Below are positions 24,428-36,884 of a stretch of DNA of 64,000 nucleotides, piece by piece. Made by a program: the position numbers and the translations under genes. The notes under the pieces were generated by a model that made no database searches, was not told the origin of the DNA, and saw only the letters and a list, made by a program, of their open reading frames with translations. Source of the stretch: Chanodichthys erythropterus (Eukaryota; Chordata; Actinopteri; Cypriniformes; Xenocyprididae); NCBI RefSeq assembly GCF_024489055.1, contig NC_090234.1:8067490-8131489 (forward strand). The letters are read 5' to 3'. Position 1 is the first letter of the stretch, and each line of letters begins with the position of its first letter.

Positions 24428-24495
24428 TGAAGAAGAAGAAGAAGAAGAAGAAGAAGGAGGGGGAGAAGGGGGAGGAGGAGGAGGATTAGGAGGAA
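24428..24495 (+). repeat. Purine microsatellite (GAA)n(GGA)n
   Basis: Tandem GAA units followed by GGA/GGGA units form a 65-bp pure purine strand about 140 bp upstream of the TRIM copy 1 start codon. Such mirror-symmetric purine tracts can form triplex DNA. It is probably a length-variable site in or near the promoter or 5' UTR. Confidence 0.85.
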
Positions 24496-24633
24496 GCCTA
24501 TATTGGACATAGTTTGAAATTCGAGTTTCCCGTGTATCTTAATCGGAATGCAGCATTCAACGGTGCAGAGAAAACGAAACTTAGTGAGCTGTTTTTTTGT
24601 TTCTTGTTCTCTGTGTGTAGCCTAAATACAGAA

Positions 24634-27600
24634 ATGGCAGAAGCCAGTTTTTCTCAGGAGCAGTTCAGCTGTCCAGTGTGTCTGGATCTACTGAATGATC
24701 CAGTGGCCATTCCCTGTGGACACAGTTTCTGTAAGAGCTGTATTACATGCTGCTGGGATCAGGAGGATCAGAAGGAAGCTTACAGCTGCCCTCAATGCAG
24801 ACAGACCTTCACTTCAAGACCTGCTTTAAATAAAAACACCCTGCTGGCTGAAGTGGTGGAGCAACTGAAGAAGACTAAACTCCAAGCTGATGTTCCTGCT
24901 GGACCAGAAGATGTGGAGTCTGACATCTGTACTGGAAGAAAACACAAGAAAGAAAAGAAAACATCTGGGAAAAAACATCTGGTGTGTATGAACTCTTACT
25001 GTCAAAAATCTCTCTTTCCTTAATGATCGTCTCCCACCATATAGGTTGCAAACCCCATTCACAAAAAATAAAATGAACACAGTATCCAATATTGGATATT
25101 TTTACGGACATTTACAGTTTCACTTGTTTTTGTATCCAGATGATTTTAAAAGAGCGACAGAGTAAGTTCCAGCAGAGAATCCAGCAGAGAGAGAAAGATC
25201 TTGAGGAGTTAAGAAAGGCTGTGGAGTCTCATAAGGTGAGTTTGGAGAAGAACAGAAGTTTAGACACTAAATGTGCCACAGGTCGTGTGAGGCAACAGTA
25301 AGAGCTGATTGTGATGTGTGTCCTATACAGCGCTCTGCAGATACAGCAGTGGAGGACAGTGAGAGGATCTTAATTGAGCTGTTACACTCCATTGAGAATA
25401 TCTGCTCTAAGGTGACACAGCGGATCAGAGATCAGGAAAAGTCTGCAGTGAGTCGAGCTGAAGGATTCATGGATCGACTAGAGCAGGAGATTGATGATCT
25501 GAGGAGGAGAGACTTTGAGCTGGAGCAGCTCTCACACAAACATAATTTCCGCAAGGTAACAGAGATCCGACATACAGGACAGTAGTTTTAGCAACACCTT
25601 ATCATTAGAGACTTTCATTTTAATTTCTGTTTCATTGTTGGGGATTGGTATACTCATACAGCTGAACAAACTGTTAACTTAAGTTTTGAACTTTAGTGCT
25701 TAACTCATCCTGCACCGTTTGTGCTACAGACATGAATGATGCATCAAATCATGTGGCTTTTTGAGAAGAGATTAGAGATAAATGATTACTTTTCCTAACC
25801 ATTAGGATTTTCAAACACTTGAAAGAGGGAGTAACATTTACATTGTATTCTATATAAACAGACTGAATTTATAAGATCTATAGACATTACTAGAACAGAA
25901 GTGCTAGATAGACCTGAATAGCAAAAATGAAACCAGACATAACTGTTGCAAATAAACCATAGATAATATCAAACTGGTAGTTCAAGTACACACTCAAGAT
26001 AATTTGAAAAAACAAGTCATTATCTATGTCGCAAGTGGTTGTTCTAGTAATTCGCACAAAGAAAGGAGTAGAGAACAAAAACATTTAATAAATCCACAAG
26101 GAAGACTCAGGAGATCGTAGGAGAAAACATTAACACAAACACGTTAAATAAAGACAATACAGGTAAAGGAACTAAGGAAACATGGGGCTTAAATACATAA
26201 GAAGCATAATCAATGACAAACGAAACAGGTGTGGGAACTAATTAACAACCAGAGAAACGAACAGGCTGGCAAAAAATCAAAACACCATGATAATAAAACA
26301 GAACACAACTGTTACAGTAGCTCTCCACTCTCGGATGGCGCGTCCTTGTGCTAATGATAGTCCAAACCGAAGAGGGACGGAGGGCGGGAGCTTTGGAGGA
26401 GGACTGGTAAAGGGCCGGAGACAAGAAGTGATGGTGGCGGGAGAAATCAGGAGCAGTAGTAGCCAGGCGAAGACCAATTGGGCAGTCAGGATGATGTTGG
26501 CGGATTCAAGGGAGGGAGGAACCATGGGAGAGACTTGGCTGATGATACCAGGGGGATGACTGACGGAGACAAGGCCGATGGAAGTAGAGCCTAAGGGTGC
26601 GTTCACACTTGGCATGTTTGGTTCGATTAAAACGAACCCTGGTGCGATTGCTCGGTTAGTGCGGTTCATTTGAACATATGTGAACACTGCCATCCAAACC
26701 CTGGTGCGCACCAAACAAGCGGATCGAGACTCCTGAAAAGATGGGTCTCGGTCCGCTTCCAAACGAACTCTGGTGCGGTTCGAATGATATATGAACGCAA
26801 CACGGACCAAAGACATGTAAACGAAACAAAAACAGGAAGACGAGACCCTAAAAAGGACAGAATCCTTGCATGCCAGTTTTTCTGGTCATAGTCGTGAGTT
26901 TACCCATGACAGGCATCAGACGCACGTCTCCACGCAGCAGATCATTTGTGTGTGACGGATGGATTCCCGCCGCTGTTTTGACTACTTTACACATTTTATA
27001 AGCTCTTTATAAGTCCTCTCTTCCCAGCTGGCCAAAATACCATCACATGCAGGCTACGCACACACAACGAGCGCATTTACCTCAGCAAACAGCATTGTTT
27101 TGGATGTTAGATAAGTTCCATCTCAAAATAGGCAATACGTCATAAAATCCGACCAATCACGTTGTGAATGTATCCCTATGCCTCGAGGTTCGGTATCTTT
27201 TGGTTTGATGATAAAATTGCCAATCTGAACACTAATCGGACCAGGACTAAATTTTTCTTTTTCTTCTTTGGTCCGGACAAAATGAACCAAACGAACCGAA
27301 CTACAAGTGTGAACACACCCTAAGGTGAAGACAGAGAGCTGATGGGTCCAAACGACCGAAACAGGAGGAGGCCGAAACAGAGCTGCAGCAACATTTGTCC
27401 AAGGTGGAGCCCGGGTGTCAATGGACTGAAGCAGAGCTGGTGTGACTGAGGACCAAAGCGGAGCTGGAGGAAGGCGGAGTGTTTCGAAGTGTAACTGAAG
27501 GCCCGTAAGTCAGTGGCGCAGGCAGAGTGACATCTGACCAAGGCGGAGCGGGAGGGACGAGGGAGCCCAGTAGTGCCGTAAGGACAATGGTCCCAGATGG

Positions 27601-30600
27601 AGCTGAGGGAGGAAGGAGCCAAGGTGGAGCCAAGTGGTCGACAAACCGAGGTGATGGATGGGCTCGGCAGCTGGAGGCAGAGCCAGGGGATCCTCTTGAC
27701 TAGGCGGAGCTGGTCTTTTGGCAGTCTTTTGGAGTGACATTCCCGATTACATTCTCTATTTACTACCCCACACGATGGCACAAAACACCACATTTTACTA
27801 CTTCAGTTGTTGAAATCTTCTGGTGTGTTTATATACTTGATTTGAGGGTCCAGTATTCTGTCACAAATGGTTGTGGTAGTAAACTGCACAAAAACATTCT
27901 TTAATAAATCCACAAGGAACACTCGTAGGAGATCGTAGGAGAAAACATTAACACAACCATGTTAAATAAAAACAATACCGGACAAACGAACTAAGGAAAC
28001 ACAGGGCTTAAATACATGAGTGTAATTGATGTCAAGTGGAACAGGTGTGGGAACTAAATAACAACCAGAGAAACTAATTAGGAAACACATGCAGCCAGAC
28101 AGGCAAACAGGGAAACCAAAACACCATGATAATAAAACAGAACATAACTGTAACAGTCAGGTCATAAAGGTTTTTGTATTGTATCTTTATTGCTTGTGTT
28201 TATTTCTTCATGTAGAGTTTCCAGTCTCTCTCTAAACCTCCTGAATCTTCAGATGTACCCAGCATCACTGTCAGCTCTCTCCTCTCTTTTAATGATGTGG
28301 GAAAATCTGTCTTTCAACTGAAAGAAAAACTGGAGGATTTCTGTAGAGAGGAGATAGACAAGATATCTGGCAGAGGTAAAGTAGCAAACATTTATTTAAT
28401 CTTAGACATCATATATGTATATATATAAGAACTTTTTAATGGGAACTATGCCAATTATGTCTGCTTCATTTCTCAGTAACATACACTGAAATTGTTCCCA
28501 CCAATGAACCCAAGAACAGGGAGGACTTCCTACAATGTAAGACACAATGAACACATTTACATTTTCATTAAAATATTATTTAGTATGTGTATTAAGCCAT
28601 TTGAATTACAAAGACAATTGGGATGTTCTCTCAATACAGACATTCCTTTGATTTCCTATATTCTGAGGCCATTTTTACTGTTGTATTTATTATCCCCCCA
28701 ACCTCCAATTAATCATACATACATTTCTACAATCCTTAACTTCATCATAAGATGTGGTCTTACCAAGGATTGAGAGCGTTGTATGAAGATCAAAAGTTTC
28801 AGGGCGGAGTCCACGCCGGCTCAGTCAGGGTCCGGTGCTCTTGAGGCTCGATGGAGTAAAGTAATTGCAGGTTCAGATAATAGTCTTATGTAAAAAGTAA
28901 TTTCACTCTGAGTCTTGTTTAGAAAGGTGTACGAATCGCCAAATACAATGGCTTCGGTTTAATATCAAGATACAGAAATAAAAATTACAAAGAACATAAA
29001 AACGAGTCTTCACCCGGGGTGTGGCAATTCTCTGTTGTACAACTTCCAATATATATAGTCCTCCTTCCTGACATAAAAACATCTCCTTGTTTCTCAAACT
29101 ACAAGATACAGAGGTCATCTAAAGGTTGCACACGTGCAGCATGTCTTAACACATTTTGCTAAATTGAGCTCAACGACTTTCACACTAAATACTCTAGTTC
29201 TGCAAAAAAGCATATAGCTTACATTTAAAAATACACATTTTGGTTAACTTGTGGTAAAAGCATACGTCAGCCTTGCATTAGTTCCTCTTAATCTTAATAC
29301 TTCTCCTTTCTGCAACTGAAGCATACACTGTGGTTAGCTTGGCCCAACACTTCTAAGAAAATAAGAAAATATAGAAGAAACAAAAATACATATTGGCCAT
29401 TCTACATGTTAATCTTTTTGGCCTTTAACTACAATAATCAGACTCAACCGGCGCTGAAGCCTTTGTATTCAAAGCTTCAACCTCGTTTGTAATCTGTTCC
29501 AAGTCACACATAAAAGTATTCAACATACATGATTGTTTAATAAGCATGATCAATCTCAAATTAATTCTTTGCTGTTGTCTCAGTAATTTAAGCATTTCTT
29601 TGGCCTTCTGGTCCATCCTTTCCACTCTCATGGTTCTTCTTCTCTTCCTCATCTTGTTTCTTCTCGATTTCGTCTTGTTCTTTTTGCAAACCTTGAGTAA
29701 TCAGATTGACCATATCAACTCTAGGTTTCCCCTGATGAATTAGTTCTTTTGATAGGAAATTTTCAGTACAGTTCATACTTGTTAGAGCCGTCTCCACAAC
29801 ATTACCAAACCACCACACATGCACACACACAACTAAATGGTTCATTCATACAACCCGAATTCTGGAAAAGTTGGCATGTTTTTTAAATTTGAATAAAATG
29901 AAAACTAAAAGACTTTCATATCACACGAGCCAATACTTTATTCACAATAGAACAGAGATAACATAACAAATGTTATGCACAAAATGAGCTCATTTCAGAT
30001 TTGATGCCTGCTACAGAAGCAACGACCAAAGACTACAGGTTTTAGCCTATGATTATAGATATATCTTTTAGGATTCTCAAAATTTGTCTCAGACGACCAA
30101 ATCGTGGCCAAAATTGCATAGTGTGCACCAGCCTTAAGACAGTTCTGGAAGGAAATTATACCAAACTACTTTGACGACAGACTTTGGCTCAGGCATTTCA
30201 GAATGAACAAAACATTTCAGACGCTGTGCAACGAGATCAGTCCACTGGTTATGCTGTGTTCACGCCATGTCGTAATTACCATAAATAAAGCTCTCTATGC
30301 TTTCTAATCACTCTTGCCGTACCTTGATGACATACACCGAACGGTCTGCACATTAAATCTGCAGTGGTCAGGTGGTACAGCGGTCAGAGCTCTCAGAAAA
30401 TTATGAGTTTACATGTTGTAATTACACGCTCTACAAGCATGTGAAGGCTTTTTACAGTTCAGAATTGTTACAGTCCAGTTATGTTGTCCCATTGCGCAAA
30501 GTCACATGACTTTATTTAATGCGCATCGAGGAATTTATTCAGTTTGATTAAAAAATTAAGCTCAATCATTTTTTTTGTACCATTTGTTTTTTTGTAACAT

Positions 30601-31286
30601 TTGTATTTTTTGAATTTATGCGCATCTTGCCGTTTGCATCCAGCATTTAACGCGATATGCCAAAATGCGCATAAAAGTATGTGAATGGAAACATAGCTAT
30701 TGATACACCAAAATGGAGGATTAATTTTTTTTCTGTTTTATCTCCATCAGATTCCAGTCAGTTCACTCTAGATCCAAACACAGTGAATAAACACCTCCAT
30801 CTGTCTGAGGGGAACACAGTGGTTACTTTCACTGCCAGTGTCCAACAGTATCCTGATCATCCAGACAGATTTCATTATTATCCTCAGGTGTTGTGCAGAG
30901 AGAGCGTGTGTGGACGCTGTTACTGGGAGCTTGAGTGGAGTGGGAGTGGATTTGTGTGTATATCAGTGTCTTACATGTACATCAACAGGAAGACACAGAG
31001 AGATGAGTGTGTGTTTGGATATAATGATCAGTCCTGGAGTTTGATCTGCTCTACCTCCAGATGCTCATTCATTCACAATGGCAGTAATACTGAACTCCCT
31101 GTACCCTTCGGCGGCTGTAGAATAGGAGTGTATGTGGATCACTGTGCAGGAAGTCTGTCCTTCTACAGCGTCTCTGACACAATGACTCTCATCCACAGAG
31201 TCCAGACCACATTCACTCAGCCTCTCTATCCTGGGTTTGGAGTCATAAATGGGTCAGCAGTAAAACTATGTGATCTAACACAATAG
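24634..31286 (+). CDS. TRIM (finTRIM/TRIM16-like) copy 1, first exon truncated
   Basis: RING/coiled-coil/PRY-SPRY protein of the fish-expanded TRIM group; such proteins are E3 ubiquitin ligases, often antiviral. Exons: 24634-25023 (start MAEASFSQEQF; RING CPVCLD, PCGHSFCKSC, CPQC; then TAA), 25140-25235 (96 nt), 25331-25555 (225 nt; coiled coil), 28216-28375 (160 nt), 28477-28536 (60 nt), 30751-31286 (536 nt; PRY LDPNTVN, SPRY WELEWSG and TQPLYPGFGV; ends LTQ-stop). Splice sites 2-6 are good and phases join into one open frame to the SPRY stop. Exon 1 diverges from its paralogue after about 25010, inside the first B-box, and stops, so zinc residues and all of B-box 2 are missing. As spliced, only a RING-only protein of 129 residues would be made. 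Exon 2 starts with an in-frame ATG, so a 358-residue RING-less coiled-coil/SPRY product is conceivable. It may be a pseudogene. Confidence 0.85.
26025..28156 (-). mobile_element. Non-autonomous LTR retroelement in TRIM copy 1 intron 3
   Basis: Direct repeats of about 295 bp lie at 26025-26316 and 27859-28156. Both begin TGTC.CAA.TGGTTG, share TTTAATAAATCCACAAGGAA and AACACCATGATAATAAAACA, and end with ACA. The interior has no reverse transcriptase or integrase. It has proline/leucine-rich frames on the minus strand (27320-27793) like those of the 36426-38245 element, so I read it as minus-oriented and dependent on other elements. No matching target duplication is seen at the outer ends. The LTRs differ at many positions, so it is fairly old. 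Confidence 0.75.
26594..27322. mobile_element. DNA element with GGGTGCGTTCACACTTG ends, nested in the LTR element
   Basis: GGGTGCGTTCACACTTG at the left is mirrored by CAAGTGTGAACACACCC at the right, with mirrored GGTTCG / CGAACC motifs further in. A CCTAAG direct repeat at both borders is a candidate target duplication. The 729-bp element is non-coding and interrupts the internal region of the LTR element. Confidence 0.75.
28780..29850 (-). other. Degraded retroelement-like stretch
   Basis: Intron 5 of TRIM copy 1. Two adjoining minus-strand frames (29588-29845 and 29425-29652) encode a charged Lys/Glu-rich stretch (KEQDEIEKKQDEEEKK) and a Gln/Leu/Ile-rich segment (LRQQQRINLRLIMLIK). Upstream on that strand lies GC-richer sequence around 28800 that looks like part of a terminal repeat. 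I recognise no domain, and the family assignment is open. Confidence 0.35.
29850..30140 (+). repeat. Dispersed repeat (ATACAACCCGAATTCTGG...)
   Basis: Starts ATACAACCCGAATTCTGGAA and continues with AATAAAATGAAAACTAAAAG and TGATGCCTGCTACAG, a recognisable fish dispersed repeat. It is followed at 30075 by the CAGACGACCAAATCGTGG motif also found at 12070. Non-coding. Confidence 0.6.
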
Positions 31287-32680
31287 ATTACAGAGAGCTG
31301 ACTGTAGTGTTACTTGCCACTGTGACAGTAGACCCATGTCTACTTATGCACCCGCACTAAATATTCCTCCATATCCAAGTATACAGCCCCCAACTGTTCC
31401 CTTATGCATCTGTTTCCCAGTTTATCTTTTATTCAACATCAAATACTGCGTAAACTCCTTCTTTAGCCACTTAAACATCAGTCAACTATCACTGTTGTTT
31501 TAAGTTTATAGAGTTTTTTTTATACCTCACAAGAGAGGATGAAACCCAATACATAATGTTGAAAATGGCTTTGTCTTAATTTGTTGGATCCACATGAGAC
31601 TTGCCTTAGCTTAGCTCATGTCCTTGCCAACCCTGAACCAAATGAAACTGAGTTTTGATTGAGTAACTTTCAGATATGTGCTGACTCAGGCCGCAAATGT
31701 GGTGAAGTGGTTCATTCAGTTATGAATTATCATCTTTAATAATTAAAAATAAGTTTGACTTTTTCACATGTCTACAGAAGTTCTTATTGAGAATTAACAG
31801 AGGTTTAGTTCTAGTTTATGTTCATTATATTGTAAATGTTTAAATGTCACCATTATGGTGATTGGTGTTTCCTTTAGTTGGGCACTTTTATCACTGTATC
31901 TGTTTTTTCTTTTCTTTAATAATTCGATTGTGTCATTTGCAATGCTTCATGGGATTGTTTCCCCACTTTAAAGCTATTAAGTACACAGTCTTGTACCTTT
32001 TGTCTTTTTGTCAAATTTTCAAAGCCTTTTTTTTTTTTTGTGTGTGCTTAAAAAATCAAAGTTTGTAATGTTGTGATTCACCTCTGGTTTATTTGGTTCA
32101 AGGCTTAAAACTGTTTAACAAAACTTTAAAGGCTTTTTAAAAATTGCTATGGGAAAAATGAATTCTAAAAATATTTCTGGAACCAAGACAGCTTAATGTG
32201 TACGGGCACTGTTGTACCCTATTGTGAATGTTACTTGGGTTTCCTGGTAGCCTTTGTAAGGGAAATGTATATGTATATTCAATCAATACTACTTCTAATA
32301 TTTTGTCAATGTTGTTAATTTTGGACGAAATACAGACATTTGCTTACATAACATTTTAAGTGAAATTGGTTTGGTTTGTAACTTATTTTAAATGAGTAAT
32401 CTGCTGTTTGTTTCTAAATGGAGGATGTATAGGGAGGCAGAAAAACTGTGTTATTCTTTTGTATGTTTAAGTTTTTGATTATTATATACTGTTTGTTCTA
32501 ATTTATTGTAAAAAAAAAAGAAAAAATTGCTTGTCACGGAACCCTTTTTCTGATAACTATCTTGTTTCTGTCTGTGTGACTTTTAGCACATTGCTCAAAG
32601 AACTAACTAAAGCAATATCCTGTTTTTGTATTAGTATATGTTCTGTCCATCCGTAATAAACTGAGAATCAACTGAGCAGC
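31287..32680 (+). other. Probable 3' UTR of TRIM copy 1
   Basis: Mostly unique AT-rich sequence after the SPRY stop codon. The AATAAA at 32655-32660 is the best poly(A) signal and is followed by a GT-rich stretch. The small frames inside show no domain. Confidence 0.5.
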
Positions 32681-34302
32681 AATCTGGTTTCTGTGTCTCT
32701 TATTTGGTTCTCCCAGTGCAATGTAGGGCTTCACACGATCTGGAGGGGAATTGCAGAAGACTGTAGATAACTGAATAAAATGATCTAACATATAAATATA
32801 TACACATATATGTGTATGCGATCAGTATGTCTTGGGAAATGTCTCCTTTATGTTGTTTCTTTTTCTTATGTTTCAAATGTAGCCTATCCTGCTAAATTCT
32901 GTAGCCGAATGCTGCGAGGGTGAACTAGTGAACAATGTTTCTTTCTTTAGTCAAGGACAGCAGGCCTTGTAGAGAGTACGGAAACTATTTCATCAAGAAG
33001 ATATTTGCATGCCAAAGGTAAGAAGATGAAGATGCCTAAGATGGATGAAGTGGAAGTGTACATGTATGGTAAAAAGAAATAGGAAGCCTAATTTGTTCAC
33101 GTGCTTATCCAATCAAAAAAATCTTATCTGAAAAGATTTATCTGACAGATCTTAAGAGAAAACACACAAGTTTAGCGATTTTAAAAGCAGCATATATTCT
33201 AAAGAAATGATGAAAAAAAGTCTAGTATTCAGGTCAAGAAATTGAAATGTAAAATAACACTACATCGTCTTCCCTTTCTAAATAAATATAAATTAATCCT
33301 TATTAAAATTATACAAGGTAATCAGTAAAGATCAGTGAGTGATTTTCTCATTTTATTTTGTTCTTTGATTAATATTAAAGGTGCCATCGAACATTTTTTT
33401 ACAAGATGTAATATACGTCTAAGGTGTCCCCTGAATGTGTCTGTGAAGTTTCAGCTCAAAATACCCCATATTTTTTTTTTAACTGCCTATTTTGGGGCAT
33501 AATTAGAAATGCCCCAATTCATGCTGCGGCCCCTTTAATTGCTCGTGCTCTCCGCCCCCTCCCAAGCTCTCGACTCTATCATTGCATAAACAAAGTTCAC
33601 ACAGCAAATATAACCCTCTAATGGATCTTTACAAAGTGTTCGTCATGCATGCTGCATGCACACATCGGATTATGTGAGTATATATTTATTTGGATGTTTA
33701 CATTTGATTCTGAATGAATTTGAGGTTATGCTCCGTGGCTAACGGCTAATGCTACACTGTTGGTGAGATTTATAAAGAATGAAGTTGTGTTTATGAATTA
33801 TACAGACTGCAAATGTTTAATAATGAAAATAACGACAGTCTTGTCTCCGTGAATACAGTAAGAAACGATGGTAACTTTAACCACATTTAAAAGTACATTA
33901 GCAACATGATAACGAAACATTTAGAAAGACAATTCACAAATATCACTAAAAATATCATGATATCATGGATCATGTCAGTTATTATTGCTCCATCTGCCAT
34001 TTTTCGCTATTGTCCTTGCTTGCTTACTTATTCCTGTCCCACCCACTTTTCAAAACAAAGTTACGCCACTGTGTATGCCCACAATATTTGCATATGCCAG
34101 CTCATGTTCAAAGCATTAGACAAGGGCAGAAAGAAACACGATGCATTAAGAATCTGGAATTCTGTTGCTTCCAAATGGCAGTACTAAATAATAATAATAA
34201 AAAAGATATTTCAATAAAATAAGAAAAATTTGGACATCTTCATCCTGTTCAAAAGTTTTTACCCCCCGGGTCTTATTGTATCATGTTTCCTTCTGGAGCA
34301 TC
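32681..34302. other. Intergenic region between the TRIM copies
   Basis: No gene is recognised. At 33378-33690 a family B repeat starts AAAGGTGCCATCGAAC, then ACAAGATGTAATATACGTC and TGTCTGTGAAGTTTCAGCTC, with a pyrimidine-rich CTCCGCCCCCTCCCAAGC block. The rest is AT-rich and unassigned. Confidence 0.5.
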
Positions 34303-35638
34303 AGACTTTTTACTGCAGATTCACAGATAGTCCACTAGGTGTCTCACAAAAGACAAATGCAGACAGGATTCAAACACCACTAGAGATATTTCGGTCTGCG
34401 TGTGCAAAACCATGATTGAACCAGCATGTCTTTAGGGGTGAACACCAGAACTTTTTTTCAGGAGTGGCCAGGTAAGACCCAGTGATTTCATTGGAGTGGC
34501 AAAATAAATAAGTAAAGTCATGAAATCTTGGTAAAGAACACTGTTTTTTTTTTCCACCTGATTATCAAATCCACTTGCGTTGTGCAAGACGCTATTGAAA
34601 TTTTTACAGCTTGTATTTTTGTAGTAGGCTACGCTGTACACATCAGGGGTATTATAGTTTTATAAAATGTGCTATTTTTTATTTTGTATTTTGTTTGGTT
34701 GTTTTTTACAGTTTAGTTTCATTTAGTTTTAATGGTGCATAACTAATTTTGATTTCGTTTTCGTTTCTGAGCAGTTAAACTGCCCAGAGTTCTTCAGAAA
34801 AATCCTCCACATCCTGCAAATTCTTCAGTTTTCAAGGATTTCTTTGCATATTTGAACCCTTTCCAGCCAGAAAAGTATTGGGCAGTTTAACTGCTCAGCA
34901 CAAACAAGGGACTTGTGAACAACCATCACAAAAAACAACAACAAAAAAAAAAACAGCCCTAGATCATACAGGTAATACAGGTAATACGTAGATCATACAG
35001 GACACACAGTATTAGGAATCATGGGTTCAAAAATTTTTGAACAGGGTTATTTTAATAATTTTTTTTTGTCTTGTGGACTATATGTAAACATCTTTTATGT
35101 AAAATTTCTTACTCACGAAAAGTACTAAATAAAAAATAACATGCATTTTGTATGATCTCTCTTAATTTGTTTAAATTATTCACATTTTCACAGATTCTGT
35201 AAGGGGTTCCCATACTTTTTCATGCAACTGTATGTATTGCAAGTAAAAACAAGCTGTAGGTTTCTGTTGTTGTTCCAGACAACATTTTATAAAACTATAA
35301 TACCCCTGATGTGTACAGCATACTACAAAAATATGAGTGGTAAAAATTGTTTCAATAATGTCTTGCACAACACAAGTGGATTTGATAATCAGGTGGAAAA
35401 AACAGTTCTTTACCAAGATTTCATGACTTTACTTATTTATTTTGCCACTCCAATGAAATCACTGGGTCTTACCTGGCCACTCCTGAAAAAAGGTTCTGGT
35501 TCACCCCTGGAGACATGCTGGTTCAATCATGGTTTTGCACACACATACTGAAATATTTCTAGTGGTGTTTGAATGCTGTCTGCGTCTGTCTTTGTGAGAC
35601 ACCTAGTGGACTATCTGTGAATCTGCATTAAAAAGTCT
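34303..35638. repeat. Large inverted repeat, arms of about 360 bp
   Basis: The left arm (34303-34670) and right arm (35282-35638) are reverse complements with few mismatches. For example AGTGGCCAGGTAAGACCCAG on the left matches CTGGGTCTTACCTGGCCACT on the right, and the outer AGACTTTTTACTGCAGATTC is mirrored at the right edge. The 611-bp spacer is a copy of the repeat at 40690-41165. The right arm ends only 115 bp before the TRIM copy 2 start codon. It contains no protein domain. Confidence 0.88.
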
Positions 35639-36356
35639 CCTTTTCTGCACACGTCCCTTAGAGCCAGAAAAGTATTTCAGCTGTTCACAGAAAGTGCAAC
35701 TTAAATGTTTTTGAGCTGTTGTATTTGTTTCTTGATCTGTGCATAAAGTAAAATGGCAGAAACTGTTTTTTCAGGAGCAGTTCAGCTGTCCAGTGTATCT
35801 GGATCTACTAAAGGAACTGGTGGCCATTCCCTGTGGACACAGTTTCTGTATGAGTTGTATTACAGACTTCTTTGATCACGAGGATCAGAAGGTCTACACT
35901 TGCCCTCAATGCAGACAGACCTTCACTTCAAGACCTGCTTTAAATAAAAACACCCTGCTGGCTGAACTGGTGGAGCAACTGAAGAAGACTAAACTCCAAG
36001 CTGATGTTCCCGCTGAATGTGAAGATGTGGAGTGTGTCATCTGTACTGGAAGAAAACACAAAGCTGTCAAGTCCTGTTTGGTGTGTCTGAACTCTTACGG
36101 TCAAAATCACCTTCAACAAGATGACAGTCGCTTTAAAAGGTAAGAGACACCATCTGATAGATGCCACTGGACAACTTCAGGAGATGATCTGCCCAGAACA
36201 TAATAAACAACTCGAAATCTATTGTCATTCTGACCAGCAGTGCATTTGCTATCTGTGTACGATGGATAATCACAAAAACCATGATACTGTAGCAGCGAGG
36301 ACAAAGAAACAGGATGTAAAAAAATTTATTTGTGTACAGTATCTGTCTTTCTACAG

Positions 36357-36358
<2 letters not shown>

Positions 36359-36419
<61 letters not shown>

Positions 36420-36425
36420 TATATA
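36359..36425. repeat. (TA)n microsatellite
   Basis: About 60 bp of TA repeats in intron 1 of TRIM copy 2. An LTR element has inserted at its right edge, so a short TA stretch (ATATATATTT) also reappears after 38245. Confidence 0.9.
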
Positions 36426-36884
36426 TGTCACGGAATGCACAGACATGAAATGATAAGATCCACGTGCAGTTTAATAATGTAAGTCCAGGGAATAAACAGT
36501 CCACAAAAACAGAAACAAAGTGCACGAAACAGTAAACAACGAACCACAAACACAGGCAAAAAAAACACTGAAACTAAATAGACAGAACTAATGAGCAAAC
36601 ACAAAACACCTGAGTGCAATGACATGAGGCTGATAAGTCCAAGGGGTGAATTATGGGAAATGAAGTGAAACTGGTGACGTAGTCTGTGCTGGAGTGCCCT
36701 CTGGTGGCCAACCAGGGTACTCCAACTGGATATCGTGACATTACCCACTCCCTACGGAGCGGATACCAGACGCTCCACTTAACAAAACAAAAAACTCAGG
36801 AGGGAGGTGGATAGGAGGAGGACCGGGGGAGGGATGGCGGGCCAGATCCAGCGTGCTCCCCCGAAGGCCAGGGCGGTGCTGAAG

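Noticed and set aside
24514..24633. Upstream in-frame ATG (MKFEFPVY...) for TRIM copy 1
   Set aside because: The family start MAEASFSQEQ at 24634 is shared with copy 2 (ATGGCAGAA); the extension looks like 5' UTR.
26277..26816. 179-codon minus-strand frame in the LTR element
   Set aside because: It crosses the border of the nested GGGTGCGTTCACAC element, so it is a chance frame rather than a protein.
36133..36549. Frames on both strands encoding runs of Ile-Tyr
   Set aside because: Translation of the (TA)n microsatellite; no gene.
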